Source: Bacteroidota bacterium
Lineage (GTDB): Bacteria > Bacteroidota > Bacteroidia > Cytophagales > Cyclobacteriaceae
DNA: 32,052 bases
NCBI GenBank assembly: GCA_016191555.1
Contig: JACPVX010000019.1
Span: forward strand, 1-32,052
Direction of reading: 5' to 3'
Made by a program: the position numbers and the translations under genes. Of this stretch, positions 5,945 through 13,944 are shown in pieces (position 1 is the first letter of the stretch; each line of letters begins with the position of its first letter). A model generated the notes under the pieces. That model was not told the origin of the DNA. It saw only the letters and a list, made by a program, of their open reading frames with translations, and ran no database searches.

Positions 5945-6658
5945 GTCAGGACGCGTGGTCGGAGAGTCAGGACGCGTGGTCGGAGAGTCAGGACGCGTGG
6001 GCGGAGCGTCAGGACGCATAGGCGGAGAGTCAGGACGCGTAGGCGGAGAGTCAGGACGCATAGGCGGAGAGTCAGGACGCATAGGCGGAGCGTCAGGACG
6101 CGTAAGCGGAGCGTCAGGACGCGTAGGCGGAGCGTCAGGACGCATAGGCGGAGAGTCAGGACGCGTAGGCGGAGAGTCAGGACGCATAGGCGGAGCGTCA
6201 GGACGCGTAAGCGGAGCGTCAGGACGCGTAGGCGGAGCGTCAGGACGCGTAGTCGGAGCTCCTTGACGCGTAGGCGGAGCTCCTTTTTGCATAGTCGGAG
6301 CTCCTTGTCGCATGTACAGAGCTCCTTGACGCGCAAGCATTCCGTCTTGACGCATGTGTAGTGCTCCTTGACGCGTTAGCATTCCGTTTTGACGCATGTG
6401 CGAATCTCCTTGATGCATGTGCGAATCTCCTTGATGCATGTGCAGAGCTACTTAACGCGTAAGTATTCGGTCTTGATGCATGTACGATGCTCCTTGATGC
6501 ATGTGCGGAGCTCTTTTACGCGTAAGCATTCCGTCTTGACGCATGTGCAGAGCTCCTTTTCGCATAGTCGGAGCTCTTTTTCGCATAGTCAGAGCTCCTT
6601 GACGCGTAAGCTGAGAGTCAGGACGCGTCAGCGGAGCGTTAGGACGCGTAGGCGGAGA
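5945..6658. repeat. Tandem array of 34 in-register 21-bp units
   Basis: The unit is approximately GTCAGGACGCGTAGGCGGAG plus one A or C. From 5945 the phase is kept for 34 units with no insertion or deletion. The first 14 units (to about 6238) are near-identical. The middle is strongly diverged (TCCTTGACGCATGTGCGGAG-type units) and the last three return to the first type. Because 21 is a multiple of three, all frames read as heptad protein repeats; long frames on both strands are therefore a by-product and I do not call them genes. On the minus strand the frame 6733-5789 would be continuous but for one TAA at 6452-6454. Confidence 0.85.
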
Positions 6659-6700
6659 GTCAGGACCCTGTCCCGAAGCTATCGGGAGCAGGGCAACACA

Positions 6701-6773
6701 GCATGTGTCGGGGTGAGGCCACAACCCAAGCACCCCCTTTTCTTCCCTCAGCCATTCCTAATTATTTTTAGGA
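6701..6773 (+). repeat. 73-bp direct repeat, copy 1
   Basis: Starts GCATGTGTCGGGGTGAGG and ends TTATTTTTAGGA. The second copy at 6995-7067 differs at one base (C/T). It lies 43 bp after the 21-bp array, following an imperfect form of the TCCCGA/TCGGGA palindrome (6671-6687). Confidence 0.9.
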
Positions 6774-6884
6774 TGGATGGCATGCGAGAGCGGCACCACC
6801 AACCCGTCACCGCACAGCCCATCGCTGGTTTACAACATCCTCAACACCACATCCACTAATCACCATCAACCAATCCCCAGTCCT

Positions 6885-6968
6885 AAGCCCCAAGTCCCAA
6901 CCCCTAAGTCCCAAGACCTAAGCCCCAAGTCCCAAGTCCCAACCCCTAACCCCAAAGTCCCAACCCCA
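6885..6968. repeat. Heptanucleotide array, 12 exact 7-bp units
   Basis: Twelve consecutive units of the form AAGTCCC, AACCCCT or AAGCCCC in unbroken 7-base phase. It resembles the short tandem heptamer repeats described in cyanobacteria. It lies between the two copies of the 73-bp direct repeat. Confidence 0.8.
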
Positions 6969-6994
6969 GTTCCGTTTTATACAATCACCACTCC

Positions 6995-7067
6995 GCATGT
7001 GTCGGGGTGAGGTCACAACCCAAGCACCCCCTTTTCTTCCCTCAGCCATTCCTAATTATTTTTAGGA
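6995..7067 (+). repeat. 73-bp direct repeat, copy 2
   Basis: Same as 6701-6773 apart from one base. Its last bases (TTTTTAGGA) merge into the 5' end of the next gene, making an AGGAGG at 7063-7069 that could act as a ribosome site. Confidence 0.9.
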
Positions 7068-7531
7068 GGCACATCAACCCTTACATTTTTATCGCCCTGT
7101 TTGCCATCGCCACAAACGGCAGCGCACAAACCAACCAACGTTTGGAAGACGCGCGCAAAGCAATTGCCGCCAGCAACGCCATCTACTTCGATGCGTTCGT
7201 CAAGAATGACTCTTCCCTATTTATCCATCGCTATGCAAAAGACGCCTGCATCATGGCGCCAAATACTCCCGCACAGTGCGGGCACGCAGCCGCAGCAACG
7301 TTCTTCCGATCTGCTTACCGCGACTACGGTATGCGAAATGGAAAGTTCATCACCACAGCCGTGTATGGCGATGGAAAAGAATTCGTAACGGAAGAAGGAT
7401 TGTGGCAGTCGTTTAACGCCAGCGGCAAATTGTTTGACGATGGAAAGTTTCTCGTGTTGTGGAAGAAGACGAGCGAAGGATGGAAGATGTACCGCGATTC
7501 GTTCAGCAGCAACCGCAGCGCCAACCCCTGA
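7007..7531 (+). CDS. Exported SnoaL/DUF4440-like (NTF2-fold) protein, start uncertain
   Basis: The mature part (QTNQRLEDARKAIAASNAIY onward) has the NTF2-like layout of DUF4440/SnoaL proteins: an N-terminal helix with D-A-F-x-x-x-D, a strand with P-N-x-P-A, then E-G-L-W-Q and W-K-M-Y-R-D-S-F at the end. A hydrophobic stretch YIFIALFAIATNGSAQ looks like a signal peptide, suggesting export. The only in-frame start is a GTG at 7007 inside the 73-bp direct repeat, which would add about 25 unlikely residues before the signal peptide. A non-standard start near the AGGAGG at 7063-7069 is the alternative. The repeat may have replaced the native 5' end. Likely a small ligand-binding or stress protein; substrate unknown. 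Confidence 0.7.
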   Translation: MRSQPKHPLFFPQPFLIIFRRHINPYIFIALFAIATNGSAQTNQRLEDARKAIAASNAIYFDAFVKNDSSLFIHRYAKDACIMAPNTPAQCGHAAAATFFRSAYRDYGMRNGKFITTAVYGDGKEFVTEEGLWQSFNASGKLFDDGKFLVLWKKTSEGWKMYRDSFSSNRSANP

Positions 7532-7547
7532 GAAGAGAAATATAAAT

Positions 7548-7555
7548 TATATTTG
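7548..7555 (+). promoter_or_regulatory. Possible -7 promoter box before the AraC-type gene
   Basis: TATATTTG fits the Bacteroidota -7 consensus TAnnTTTG. A TTTG -33 box at the expected distance is not present. Transcription would start close to the ATG at 7562, giving little or no leader. Confidence 0.3.
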
Positions 7556-7561
7556 TTACGC

Positions 7562-8374
7562 ATGAACTTCCAAGAGTTTAGTCCCTCCGATAACTTAAAG
7601 CCTTACGTAAAATGTTACTACACCTTCGAATCGGAGCGTGACACTGCGTTCGAAGACACCGTTTTTCCAAGCGGCTTGATGGAGATCATTTTTAATTTGG
7701 GATCGGGAACATGGGAGACCTATGTAAACCACGCTTATCGCGAAACGCCCCCGATCGAATTGTGGGGACAAATCATAAAGCCGTTGGCCATCCGAAGCAA
7801 AGGCAAGCACACCATGTTTGGGATCAAATTCTTTTCGCACACCCCGGCCTGTTTTCTCCGCGAAGAGCTGGCGCAATTCAACAACCGCGTGGTGAACCTG
7901 AGCGATCTGTTGGGCAACCCGATCAATAGATTGCACGCGCAACTTTTAGAGACACCCGACACAAACAAGCGCATCAACCTGATCGAAAATTTTCTGGTGA
8001 AACGATTGGCCGTCACCGAAGAGAAAAACGGGAAGGTGGCCAAAGTAGCAAACATCTTATCGAGCATCAAAAGAAAGGCAGACGATCATACCATGGGCGA
8101 CATCGCTTTTCAACATGGCATCACGCCACGGTACTTGCACAAGTTGATCAATCAATACACGGGCCTCTCTCCAAAATCGTTGAATAAGATCAGCCGCTTT
8201 CAGCAAAGCCTAAAGCTCATCACGCAAAACACACAACCATTGACGTCCATCGCGTATGACTGTGGCTATTTCGATCAGTCACATTTTATCCGCGATTTCA
8301 AATCCTTCACAAGCGTAACACCCACGGCCTATCTGGAAAATAGTTTTTCCCTGAACCAGGTAGTATTACAATAA
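7562..8374 (+). CDS. AraC family transcriptional regulator
   Basis: A 270-residue protein. The C-terminal 110 residues contain two helix-turn-helix units. The first is at about 172-200 (MGDIAFQHGITPRYLHKLIN, then QYTGLSPKSLNKISRFQQSL). The second ends in the family signature IAYDCGYFDQSHFIRDFKSF at about 231-250, followed by G-x-x-P-like TSVTPTAY. The N-terminal half resembles the DUF6597 sensor region (YYTFES, FPSGLMEIIFNLG), common in Bacteroidota AraC regulators. ATG 7562 is chosen over a TTG three codons upstream. It lies between the exported DUF4440-like gene and an isocitrate-lyase/PEP-mutase gene, all on the same strand; one or both may be its targets, though this is not shown. Confidence 0.93.
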   Translation: MNFQEFSPSDNLKPYVKCYYTFESERDTAFEDTVFPSGLMEIIFNLGSGTWETYVNHAYRETPPIELWGQIIKPLAIRSKGKHTMFGIKFFSHTPACFLREELAQFNNRVVNLSDLLGNPINRLHAQLLETPDTNKRINLIENFLVKRLAVTEEKNGKVAKVANILSSIKRKADDHTMGDIAFQHGITPRYLHKLINQYTGLSPKSLNKISRFQQSLKLITQNTQPLTSIAYDCGYFDQSHFIRDFKSFTSVTPTAYLENSFSLNQVVLQ

Positions 8375-8536
8375 GATGCGGAAGGCAACGAACAATACGC
8401 ACCGCGAAATAGAGACGGTGATCACCATAACAGCAATCGCCATTCCGCTGAACTGCATGATGGCCACTGCAACCCGCGACAGCACTACGATTATTTAAAA
8501 CATTCCGAAAGAACTTTACTAAAACAATAACAACAC

Positions 8537-9307
8537 ATGAAATCATTTAACACATTTTCACAACTCCACCAGAATGCTAACCCACTTGTATTAGGCAACA
8601 TCTGGGATGTGAACAGCGCACAGCTATTCGAACAAGCCGGATACAAAGCCATTGGCACCTCCAGCCATGCCGTAGCAAAATCCATGGGCTATGAGGATGG
8701 AGAAAACCTTCCCTTCGAAGCCTTGGTGCAGTTAGCAACACGAGTTACCAAAGTGGTTAACATCCCTTTCACGGTGGACATCGAAGCCGGCTATAGCAAT
8801 ACAGTCAATGGCATTGTAGAGAACATCAAGAAGCTGCACGATGCAGGTGTGGTAGGAATCAACTTCGAAGACACGATTCCGGGTGCCACACGTCTGCTGC
8901 GCCCGGCAGAAGAGTTTCAGAAAATTCTTGCAAGCGTGGCGGAGAGCATCAGCAAGAATAACCTTCACCTGTTTTTAAATGTGCGCACAGACGGATTTTT
9001 GTTAGGCATGTCTACCGCTTTGGCGGAAACACTCGCCCGGATAAAGAGCTATCAGAACTCCGGAGCCAATGGAATCTTCGTTCCTTGCATTACTGCGAAA
9101 GATGACATTCAGGAAGTAGTAAATGCCACACACCTTCCCATCAACGTGATGTGCATGCCGCAGTTACCGGACTTTGAAACGTTGAGATCGCTGGGCGTGA
9201 AGCGCATCAGCATGGGGCCTTTCGTACAAAACCTGATCAATAAAAAAACCGAGGAAGCCATCACCACTATTTTAAAGGACAATAACTTTTCTTCGTTGTT
9301 TAAATAA
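8537..9307 (+). CDS. Isocitrate lyase / PEP phosphonomutase family protein
   Basis: A 256-residue TIM-barrel enzyme of the ICL/PEPM superfamily. Visible signatures are LGNIWDVNSAQLFEQAGYKA near the N-terminus, the IGTSSHAVA segment, the metal-binding DIEAGYS at about 80-86 (D-x-E/D-x-G-Y-G in relatives), and GINFEDT at about 110-116. The catalytic KKCGH loop of true isocitrate lyases is absent, as is usual for this small-protein branch, whose members cleave C-C or P-C bonds of small acids. The exact substrate cannot be read. It is preceded by an A-rich leader (AAAACAATAACAACAC) similar to that of the next gene, typical of Bacteroidota translation starts. Confidence 0.88.
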   Translation: MKSFNTFSQLHQNANPLVLGNIWDVNSAQLFEQAGYKAIGTSSHAVAKSMGYEDGENLPFEALVQLATRVTKVVNIPFTVDIEAGYSNTVNGIVENIKKLHDAGVVGINFEDTIPGATRLLRPAEEFQKILASVAESISKNNLHLFLNVRTDGFLLGMSTALAETLARIKSYQNSGANGIFVPCITAKDDIQEVVNATHLPINVMCMPQLPDFETLRSLGVKRISMGPFVQNLINKKTEEAITTILKDNNFSSLFK

Positions 9308-9373
9308 GAGAATTTATTTCCGGCTCGCGATGGGCAGTTCTGTTTTGTACAATGTAGAGACGATCGCTCAACT

Positions 9374-9381
9374 TACTTTTG
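9374..9381 (+). promoter_or_regulatory. Possible -7 promoter box before the SnoaL-like gene
   Basis: TACTTTTG matches TAnnTTTG. The nearest upstream TTTG is about 26 bases away rather than the usual 19-20, so support is partial. Confidence 0.3.
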
Positions 9382-9406
9382 AGCATCAACTAAAAAAAAC
9401 AATAAC

Positions 9407-9790
9407 ATGAACTTACCAACAAGAGCAGAAGATGCACACGCCACACTAGCAGCAGCATTTAACACCCGCGACTTAGCCACCGTGCTACGTATGTATGATG
9501 TAACAGGAGTGATGGTGGCCGAGCCGGGCAAACCGGTGTCAGGCAAAGAGAAATGGGAAGAAGCCATCAAGGGTATTTTAGCCATCGAGGGAAAGATGGA
9601 AATCAAAACGGTGTATTGTCTGCAAGCTGGGGATGTCGCAGTGGGGCGGTCGGAGTGGAACATCACCGATGGCAAAGAAGTGAAAGTAAGTGCCAAAGGC
9701 ATCGAGCTCATGAAGCAGCAGGCAGACGGCACCTGGAAGATTGTGATCGACCATGCGTTTGGCGCAGAGAGTAATCTGACAGCCGGTTAA
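9407..9790 (+). CDS. SnoaL/DUF4440-like NTF2-fold protein
   Basis: A cytoplasmic 127-residue protein with no signal peptide. It shows the family pattern: A-F-N-T-R-D-L-A-T-V-L-R-M-Y in the first helix, M-V-A-E-P-G-K-P-V-S-G-K-E after it, a central strand K-T-V-Y, and a C-terminal D-G-T-W-K-I-V-I-D strand. These are small ligand-binding or isomerase-like folds. The function is usually unknown, and no catalytic Asp/His pair can be assigned. It follows the ICL/PEPM gene by 99 bp, has its own promoter-like box, and is closed by a clear terminator. It is a different branch from the exported DUF4440-like protein at 7007. Confidence 0.85.
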   Translation: MNLPTRAEDAHATLAAAFNTRDLATVLRMYDVTGVMVAEPGKPVSGKEKWEEAIKGILAIEGKMEIKTVYCLQAGDVAVGRSEWNITDGKEVKVSAKGIELMKQQADGTWKIVIDHAFGAESNLTAG

Positions 9791-9813
9791 GTTTTAATGA
9801 AGTACGTTACGTG

Positions 9814-9848
9814 AAATAACCTTTCCCCGGAGAGGTTATTTTGTTTTT
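9814..9848 (+). terminator. Intrinsic terminator
   Basis: AAATAACCT (9814-9822) pairs with AGGTTATTT (9833-9841) around a ten-base loop and is followed by TTGTTTTT. It ends the transcript of the SnoaL-like gene. Confidence 0.8.
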
Positions 9849-10031
9849 ATGCTAATGGACAAGACATCCGGATAGGAGAGGCGTCCATCACACAAAAATT
9901 TGTTTTCATCATTGCAGGCATCTTCTTATCTTACGACAAGATGAATGCAAAGAAACACGAAAGTGTAAACAACATCACTCATTTTAAGACGAGCGAAGAG
10001 AGAAGGTAAGGAGTATTTAATATAAAAGAGC

Positions 10032-10715
10032 ATGCGTAAACTAAAGTGGAAGTTGTCGGCAAATGGCAAAAGCCTGTTGACGAATAAGATCTTTGATTTA
10101 TTCATCGTTATTTGCGGAGTGACAATTGCTTTTCAGTTAAATAATGTAAAGCAGCGTTCGGATCAATCGGCACTCGAGCAATTCTATCTCGAAAATCTGG
10201 TGAGCGATATCGATAAAGATATCAGCAGCATGCATCGCATTTTAGCAGAACTTCAGGCGGACAGCGCCATCGCAGGAAGTAGCCTGAGAAATTACCGGCA
10301 GGCAAAGGTGTCACCCGATACGTTGGGGAAAGCCATTATCAGCGTCTTGTCCTTTTCAACTTTTAGCTATAGAAATGATAATACCTACACCACGCTGATG
10401 AACAGCAACGGGTTGAGTGTGATAAGCAATAAAAGCACCCGCACCTTTCTTTCAGAATATTATAAGTGCTACAAGTCCATCGACCGGTTTGAATATGTGT
10501 ATACCGAGTTTTTGCTGAATGATTTTAATTTGTTCTATGCATCTTTTGTAGATTATTCAACCGGCACAATCACAAACCCTTCCATCCTGAAAGATATCCG
10601 CACCAACAACAGTTTGTTAATTGCTGCAAGTCAGTTGAACGATGGTATCTCCACCTATCGAAATGCCATTGAGAAAGCAGTGGCATTGAAAATGGAATTG
10701 CAGAGGGGTTTGTAG
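10032..10715 (+). CDS. Membrane-anchored protein, DUF6090-like
   Basis: A 227-residue protein with one membrane segment near the N-terminus (FDLFIVICGVTIAFQLNN at about 22-39) preceded by basic residues, so the rest is probably on the outer side. The layout (membrane helix ending in Q-L-N-N, then a helical region L-E-N-L-V-S-D-I-D-K-D) is that of DUF6090 proteins of Bacteroidota, whose function is unknown. The remaining domain is alpha-helical with repeated heptad-like leucines and polar stretches. It starts 183 bp after the previous terminator, stands alone, and is followed by a large permease gene after 191 bp; co-transcription is possible but not evident. Confidence 0.72.
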   Translation: MRKLKWKLSANGKSLLTNKIFDLFIVICGVTIAFQLNNVKQRSDQSALEQFYLENLVSDIDKDISSMHRILAELQADSAIAGSSLRNYRQAKVSPDTLGKAIISVLSFSTFSYRNDNTYTTLMNSNGLSVISNKSTRTFLSEYYKCYKSIDRFEYVYTEFLLNDFNLFYASFVDYSTGTITNPSILKDIRTNNSLLIAASQLNDGISTYRNAIEKAVALKMELQRGL

Positions 10716-10906
10716 TAATCATGATGTTTGGCCTGGGGAAATAGCGAATGTCCCCTCCGCAATCGCACAACCAGGTACCACAATCGGACATCCGGGAGAA
10801 TAGATTATCCTAAATAATAGGTTAAATTGTTTGGCTTAATTGTTGACAAGAAAAGCACGGGAAATAGCCGTTGGTTAATCGAGCCGGTTTAAACTCAAAC
10901 TGAAGA

Positions 10907-13168
10907 ATGTTTTCATTTCAAACTCGTTTGTTTTTTAGAACAATTGCAAAGAGCAAAGAAGCCTACTTTTTAAAGATCATCTCTCTCGCCACAGCCTTTG
11001 CGTGCTCCACGCTGATCCTTCTCTTTTCAATAAATGAATTTGGCTACGACCGGTTTCATCAAGAGCATAACTTGATCTTCCGTGTACTGCAGCGGAATAA
11101 TAATGAATCCTTTATTGGAAACCGCTTTTCGAATAAGATCCCGCTAGATGTATTCAATGCATTGAAACGCAATAATGCAGAAGAGTTGGTACCGGCCAGA
11201 GTGCAGTTATTAGATAAAGTAAATGTATTGGCAAACCATCAATCTTTCAATGATTCAAAGCTCTATGCAGCAGACCCGGAGCTTTGTTCTATTTTTTCAT
11301 TTGAAATCGTAAGCGGATCGCTGAAAGAATTCCGAGAGAAGGAGGGAAGTGTTATCCTTTCTTCGATGGCGTCTAAGAAGTATTTCGGAACCGATCAATC
11401 CGAAGGAAAAAAATGGAAGATATACACCCTGGGCGACACATTGGTTTTCACCGTTGCTGCTGTTTACAAAGATTACCCCCAAAACTCGCACGAAGAATTT
11501 AACAGCTTTATCCGGTTTGACAGCACCACACTCCAAGCGTTAAGTTTTGATCCTAAAAATACCGGAGTTTACTTGAAACTACTGGAAGGTAGCACAGCGA
11601 ATGAGGAAAGCATGGTTAAAAAATTACCACTATCAAATGAATTGACGTATCGGATTCAACCCATTGCTGAAATCTACTTTGGTCCGAGAGTAGCAGGCGA
11701 AGATTCGAAGCATGGAGATCAATACAGCATCATCATTTTAATTTGTGTCACAGCGCTCATACTGTTCCTTTCCCTCACCAGTTTTGTAAATCTTACAACA
11801 TTAACCCTGCCATACCGATCAAAAGAATTAGCGATCAAGAAATTAGCCGGCACAGGTCAGGCAAGTTTGACGTTCAACTTCGCGAAAGAATCCATTTTGG
11901 TAGTAGGTATGTCGATGATTTTAGGCATAATGATATTGATCGTCATTTCAGGTTGGATAGAGTCAATTCTCGCCATCAATATGATCGCATTGTTTGTGCA
12001 GGGAAACCTGCAATTGGTTTTAATTTTGATGACACTATTTCTGGTCGTGGCCATCACGCCTCTTTTCATGACGCCTAGATTTACTCGGGCAACACCTAAT
12101 CGTCTATTAAGTGCGGAGACAATCACCTTTCCAAGGTTTAAGAGGACAATCATGTTTCTCCAGTTAGGAATAAGTATTTTTTTAATCGTTGCCGCCATGG
12201 TGATCAAAAGACAAATAAACTATTCTCTTCTGAAGGAACCGGGACGCAATTACGATCAGATTGTATATGTGAGTTATCCTAAAGACTTGACAAACGCAGG
12301 TCTTGCGAGCATGCGCCTGGCATGGAAGAAGGGCAATGCCAATGTAGTTGACTTAATGGCCGCCTCTCAGTTACCCGACCGCGTCAGCAGCAAAGAGTTA
12401 AACTCAGAATTCTATTTTATATCCGTTGATCGGGGCTTTAAAGATTTCTTTGAATTAGAGATGCTTCAGGGTAATTGGTTTCGGGCAAATGATGGCGACT
12501 CCATGGTAGTGGTGAATGAGCGTGGACGTGCAATACACAGCAATAATACACGTCACGTCATTGGAGTTTTCAAAGATCTGAGCGGGCAATACAATCAGCC
12601 GGAGAAGCCGTTGAAGATAAGTGTTTCTTCCCATGTCAACTACCATTATCTGTGCATACGAATATTGGAGGTAGATATTAGAAGAACCGTACAATTTTTG
12701 GAGAACTACTTTGGGCAGAACGGTCAGAAAGCTACGGTATCCTTTTTAGATAAACGTTTTGAAGAATGGCTTACGTATCAGGATAAATTAAATGCGTTGT
12801 CTCAACTACTGGCTATTATTTCCGGACTCTTATCCTGCTTTGCTATTTATGGTTTGAGCATTAGTATTGTTCGCGATAAGTTGAAACAAATTGCCATCCA
12901 TAAGTTGTGCGGAGCGAGTATTTTTAGTCTTACGCGGCTACTCGTCAAAGAATTTGCAAGCCAAATGCTACTGGCTATTTTAATTTTTGGCCCGTTGACA
13001 TACATTATCATAAAAGAGATGCTTCGAAATTTTGTGTTTACAACAAACTTTAGCTGGTTAGATCCGATCGTGCCCCTCGCATATTGCTTGGTCGTAATCA
13101 CTTTACTTTGTGGCTTTCAGACGTTGAGCCTGAATCGGGCAGACCTTACTTCCGCGTTGAAAAGATAG
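10907..13168 (+). CDS. FtsX/MacB-family ABC transporter permease
   Basis: 753 residues with the MacB-type layout. There is an N-terminal membrane helix after FQTRLFFRTIAKSKEAYFLK, then a periplasmic MacB_PCD-like domain (about 45-275). Three helices form the first FtsX domain (about 278-400), with the coupling-helix-like segment PYRSKELAIKKLAGTGQASL. A second periplasmic region follows a helix at about 413-428, and a final FtsX domain has three helices from about 632 to 745 (IVRDKLKQIAIHKLCGASIF in its coupling segment). It closes with LNRADLTSALKR, a usual Bacteroidota ending. No ATPase gene is adjacent, so the partner must be encoded elsewhere. Likely substrates are peptides, lipoproteins or small toxic molecules; none can be named. 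Confidence 0.88.
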   Translation: MFSFQTRLFFRTIAKSKEAYFLKIISLATAFACSTLILLFSINEFGYDRFHQEHNLIFRVLQRNNNESFIGNRFSNKIPLDVFNALKRNNAEELVPARVQLLDKVNVLANHQSFNDSKLYAADPELCSIFSFEIVSGSLKEFREKEGSVILSSMASKKYFGTDQSEGKKWKIYTLGDTLVFTVAAVYKDYPQNSHEEFNSFIRFDSTTLQALSFDPKNTGVYLKLLEGSTANEESMVKKLPLSNELTYRIQPIAEIYFGPRVAGEDSKHGDQYSIIILICVTALILFLSLTSFVNLTTLTLPYRSKELAIKKLAGTGQASLTFNFAKESILVVGMSMILGIMILIVISGWIESILAINMIALFVQGNLQLVLILMTLFLVVAITPLFMTPRFTRATPNRLLSAETITFPRFKRTIMFLQLGISIFLIVAAMVIKRQINYSLLKEPGRNYDQIVYVSYPKDLTNAGLASMRLAWKKGNANVVDLMAASQLPDRVSSKELNSEFYFISVDRGFKDFFELEMLQGNWFRANDGDSMVVVNERGRAIHSNNTRHVIGVFKDLSGQYNQPEKPLKISVSSHVNYHYLCIRILEVDIRRTVQFLENYFGQNGQKATVSFLDKRFEEWLTYQDKLNALSQLLAIISGLLSCFAIYGLSISIVRDKLKQIAIHKLCGASIFSLTRLLVKEFASQMLLAILIFGPLTYIIIKEMLRNFVFTTNFSWLDPIVPLAYCLVVITLLCGFQTLSLNRADLTSALKR

Positions 13169-13563
13169 AACGGGCGCGTCCCGCAAGGCGGGAATAAAAT
13201 CATGTGAACGATCCGCAGTGTTTGCGTGTCCAATTTCGACATGAACAACCCCTATTAAACGATAGCAATTTGACAAAACCTTTTTTGCGACCCTTGGCAA
13301 CAAGACGAATATGTTTAATGATCAGTTGTTGACGCTGCTCAAACAGAAAAAGTAAAGTCGGTAGCTCCACGTATTGCGTCCCGGGTTTGTAATCCTGTAC
13401 ACGAAACAGTCTCTCGCACACAAGTGACTATTGACCATTGACTATTGACTATTGACCATCGACTATTGACCATCGACCATTGACCATTGACTATTGACTA
13501 GTTACTAGTTACGAATGGACAGTCCCAATATTTTGTATATTGTTGGCGATTAATAACAACGCC
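13169..13563. other. Gene-free 395 bp after the permease
   Basis: It holds a small hairpin TCCCGC/GCGGGA (13179-13193) after the permease stop, then about 230 bp without recognised content, then the heptamer array. A 73-codon frame on the minus strand (13200-13421) has a fairly protein-like composition, but no family, no start context and no partner gene; it could be a degraded gene. It is not called. Confidence 0.4.
13425..13508. repeat. Heptanucleotide array, 12 units
   Basis: Units TGACTAT, TGACCAT, CGACTAT and close variants follow each other in unbroken 7-base phase, ending TGACTAG and TTACTAG. It lies upstream of the TerB-fold gene. Confidence 0.85.
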
Positions 13564-13944
13564 ATGAACAAAGTACTTTCAAGAAAAATAAATCTGTTGC
13601 TCCATTTAGCGAACATAGATGGAAAATTTCACGCCTCCGAAAAAGAATTGTTGCTCTCTATATTAAAGGAGAAAGGATTAGATGAATCTTTTCTGGAAGA
13701 GCACAACCAGCAAACTCCCGATTTAGAAACCCTTCATGAATTGCCGGACAAAACAGAACTGTTTTACTGGATTCTTAAAATGATCATGGCCGATGGAGAA
13801 ATTCATGCCGATGAAACGAAGGAGGCAAAAAATCTTGCCGTGAAGTTAGGCTTCTCCGCAGATGCAGTAGATCACTTCTGTCATGCACCCATGCCTGAAC
13901 TTTCTAAGTTTCGAATAGAGATGGTGAATCTTACAGTTCAGTAA
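13564..13944 (+). CDS. TerB-fold (tellurite resistance TerB-like) protein
   Basis: A 126-residue all-helical protein with the two-fold TerB pattern. LLLHLANIDGKFHASEKELL at about 11-30 and MIMADGEIHADETKEAKNLA near the second half each carry an acidic D-G-x-x-x-x-x-E metal-site motif. TerB-fold proteins bind divalent metals and are found in TerB-like stress and envelope systems; this short stand-alone form has no defined role. ATG 13564 is preferred over a TTG at 13540 because the domain begins right after it. It is a single gene between a heptamer array and the upstream region of the chemosensory cluster; no co-transcribed ter genes are present. Confidence 0.85.
   Translation: MNKVLSRKINLLLHLANIDGKFHASEKELLLSILKEKGLDESFLEEHNQQTPDLETLHELPDKTELFYWILKMIMADGEIHADETKEAKNLAVKLGFSADAVDHFCHAPMPELSKFRIEMVNLTVQ

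Noticed and set aside
5955..6266. 103-codon plus-strand Gly/Ser/Arg repeat frame
   Set aside because: Same array read in another frame; no independent support as a gene.
5902..6336. 144-codon minus-strand frame of L-R-L-R-V-L-T repeats
   Set aside because: A by-product of a 21-bp unit that lacks stops in every frame; composition is repetitive and no start signal is present.
5945..6658. CRISPR array
   Set aside because: Units are directly adjacent without spacers, and no cas genes are present.
6389..6859. 156-codon plus-strand frame through the array and the 73-bp repeat
   Set aside because: Consists of repeat units followed by direct-repeat sequence; changes character at each repeat border.
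8376..8498. 40-codon frame starting just after the AraC-type gene
   Set aside because: Threonine/isoleucine-rich chance frame with no leader resembling its neighbours; a degraded fragment cannot be excluded.
9941..10009. 22-residue frame before the DUF6090-like gene
   Set aside because: Polar, very short and unlinked to any attenuator-like structure; not enough to call a leader peptide.
13200..13421. 73-codon minus-strand frame between the permease and the heptamer array
   Set aside because: Composition is somewhat protein-like, but no family, partner or translation signal; possible gene remnant only.
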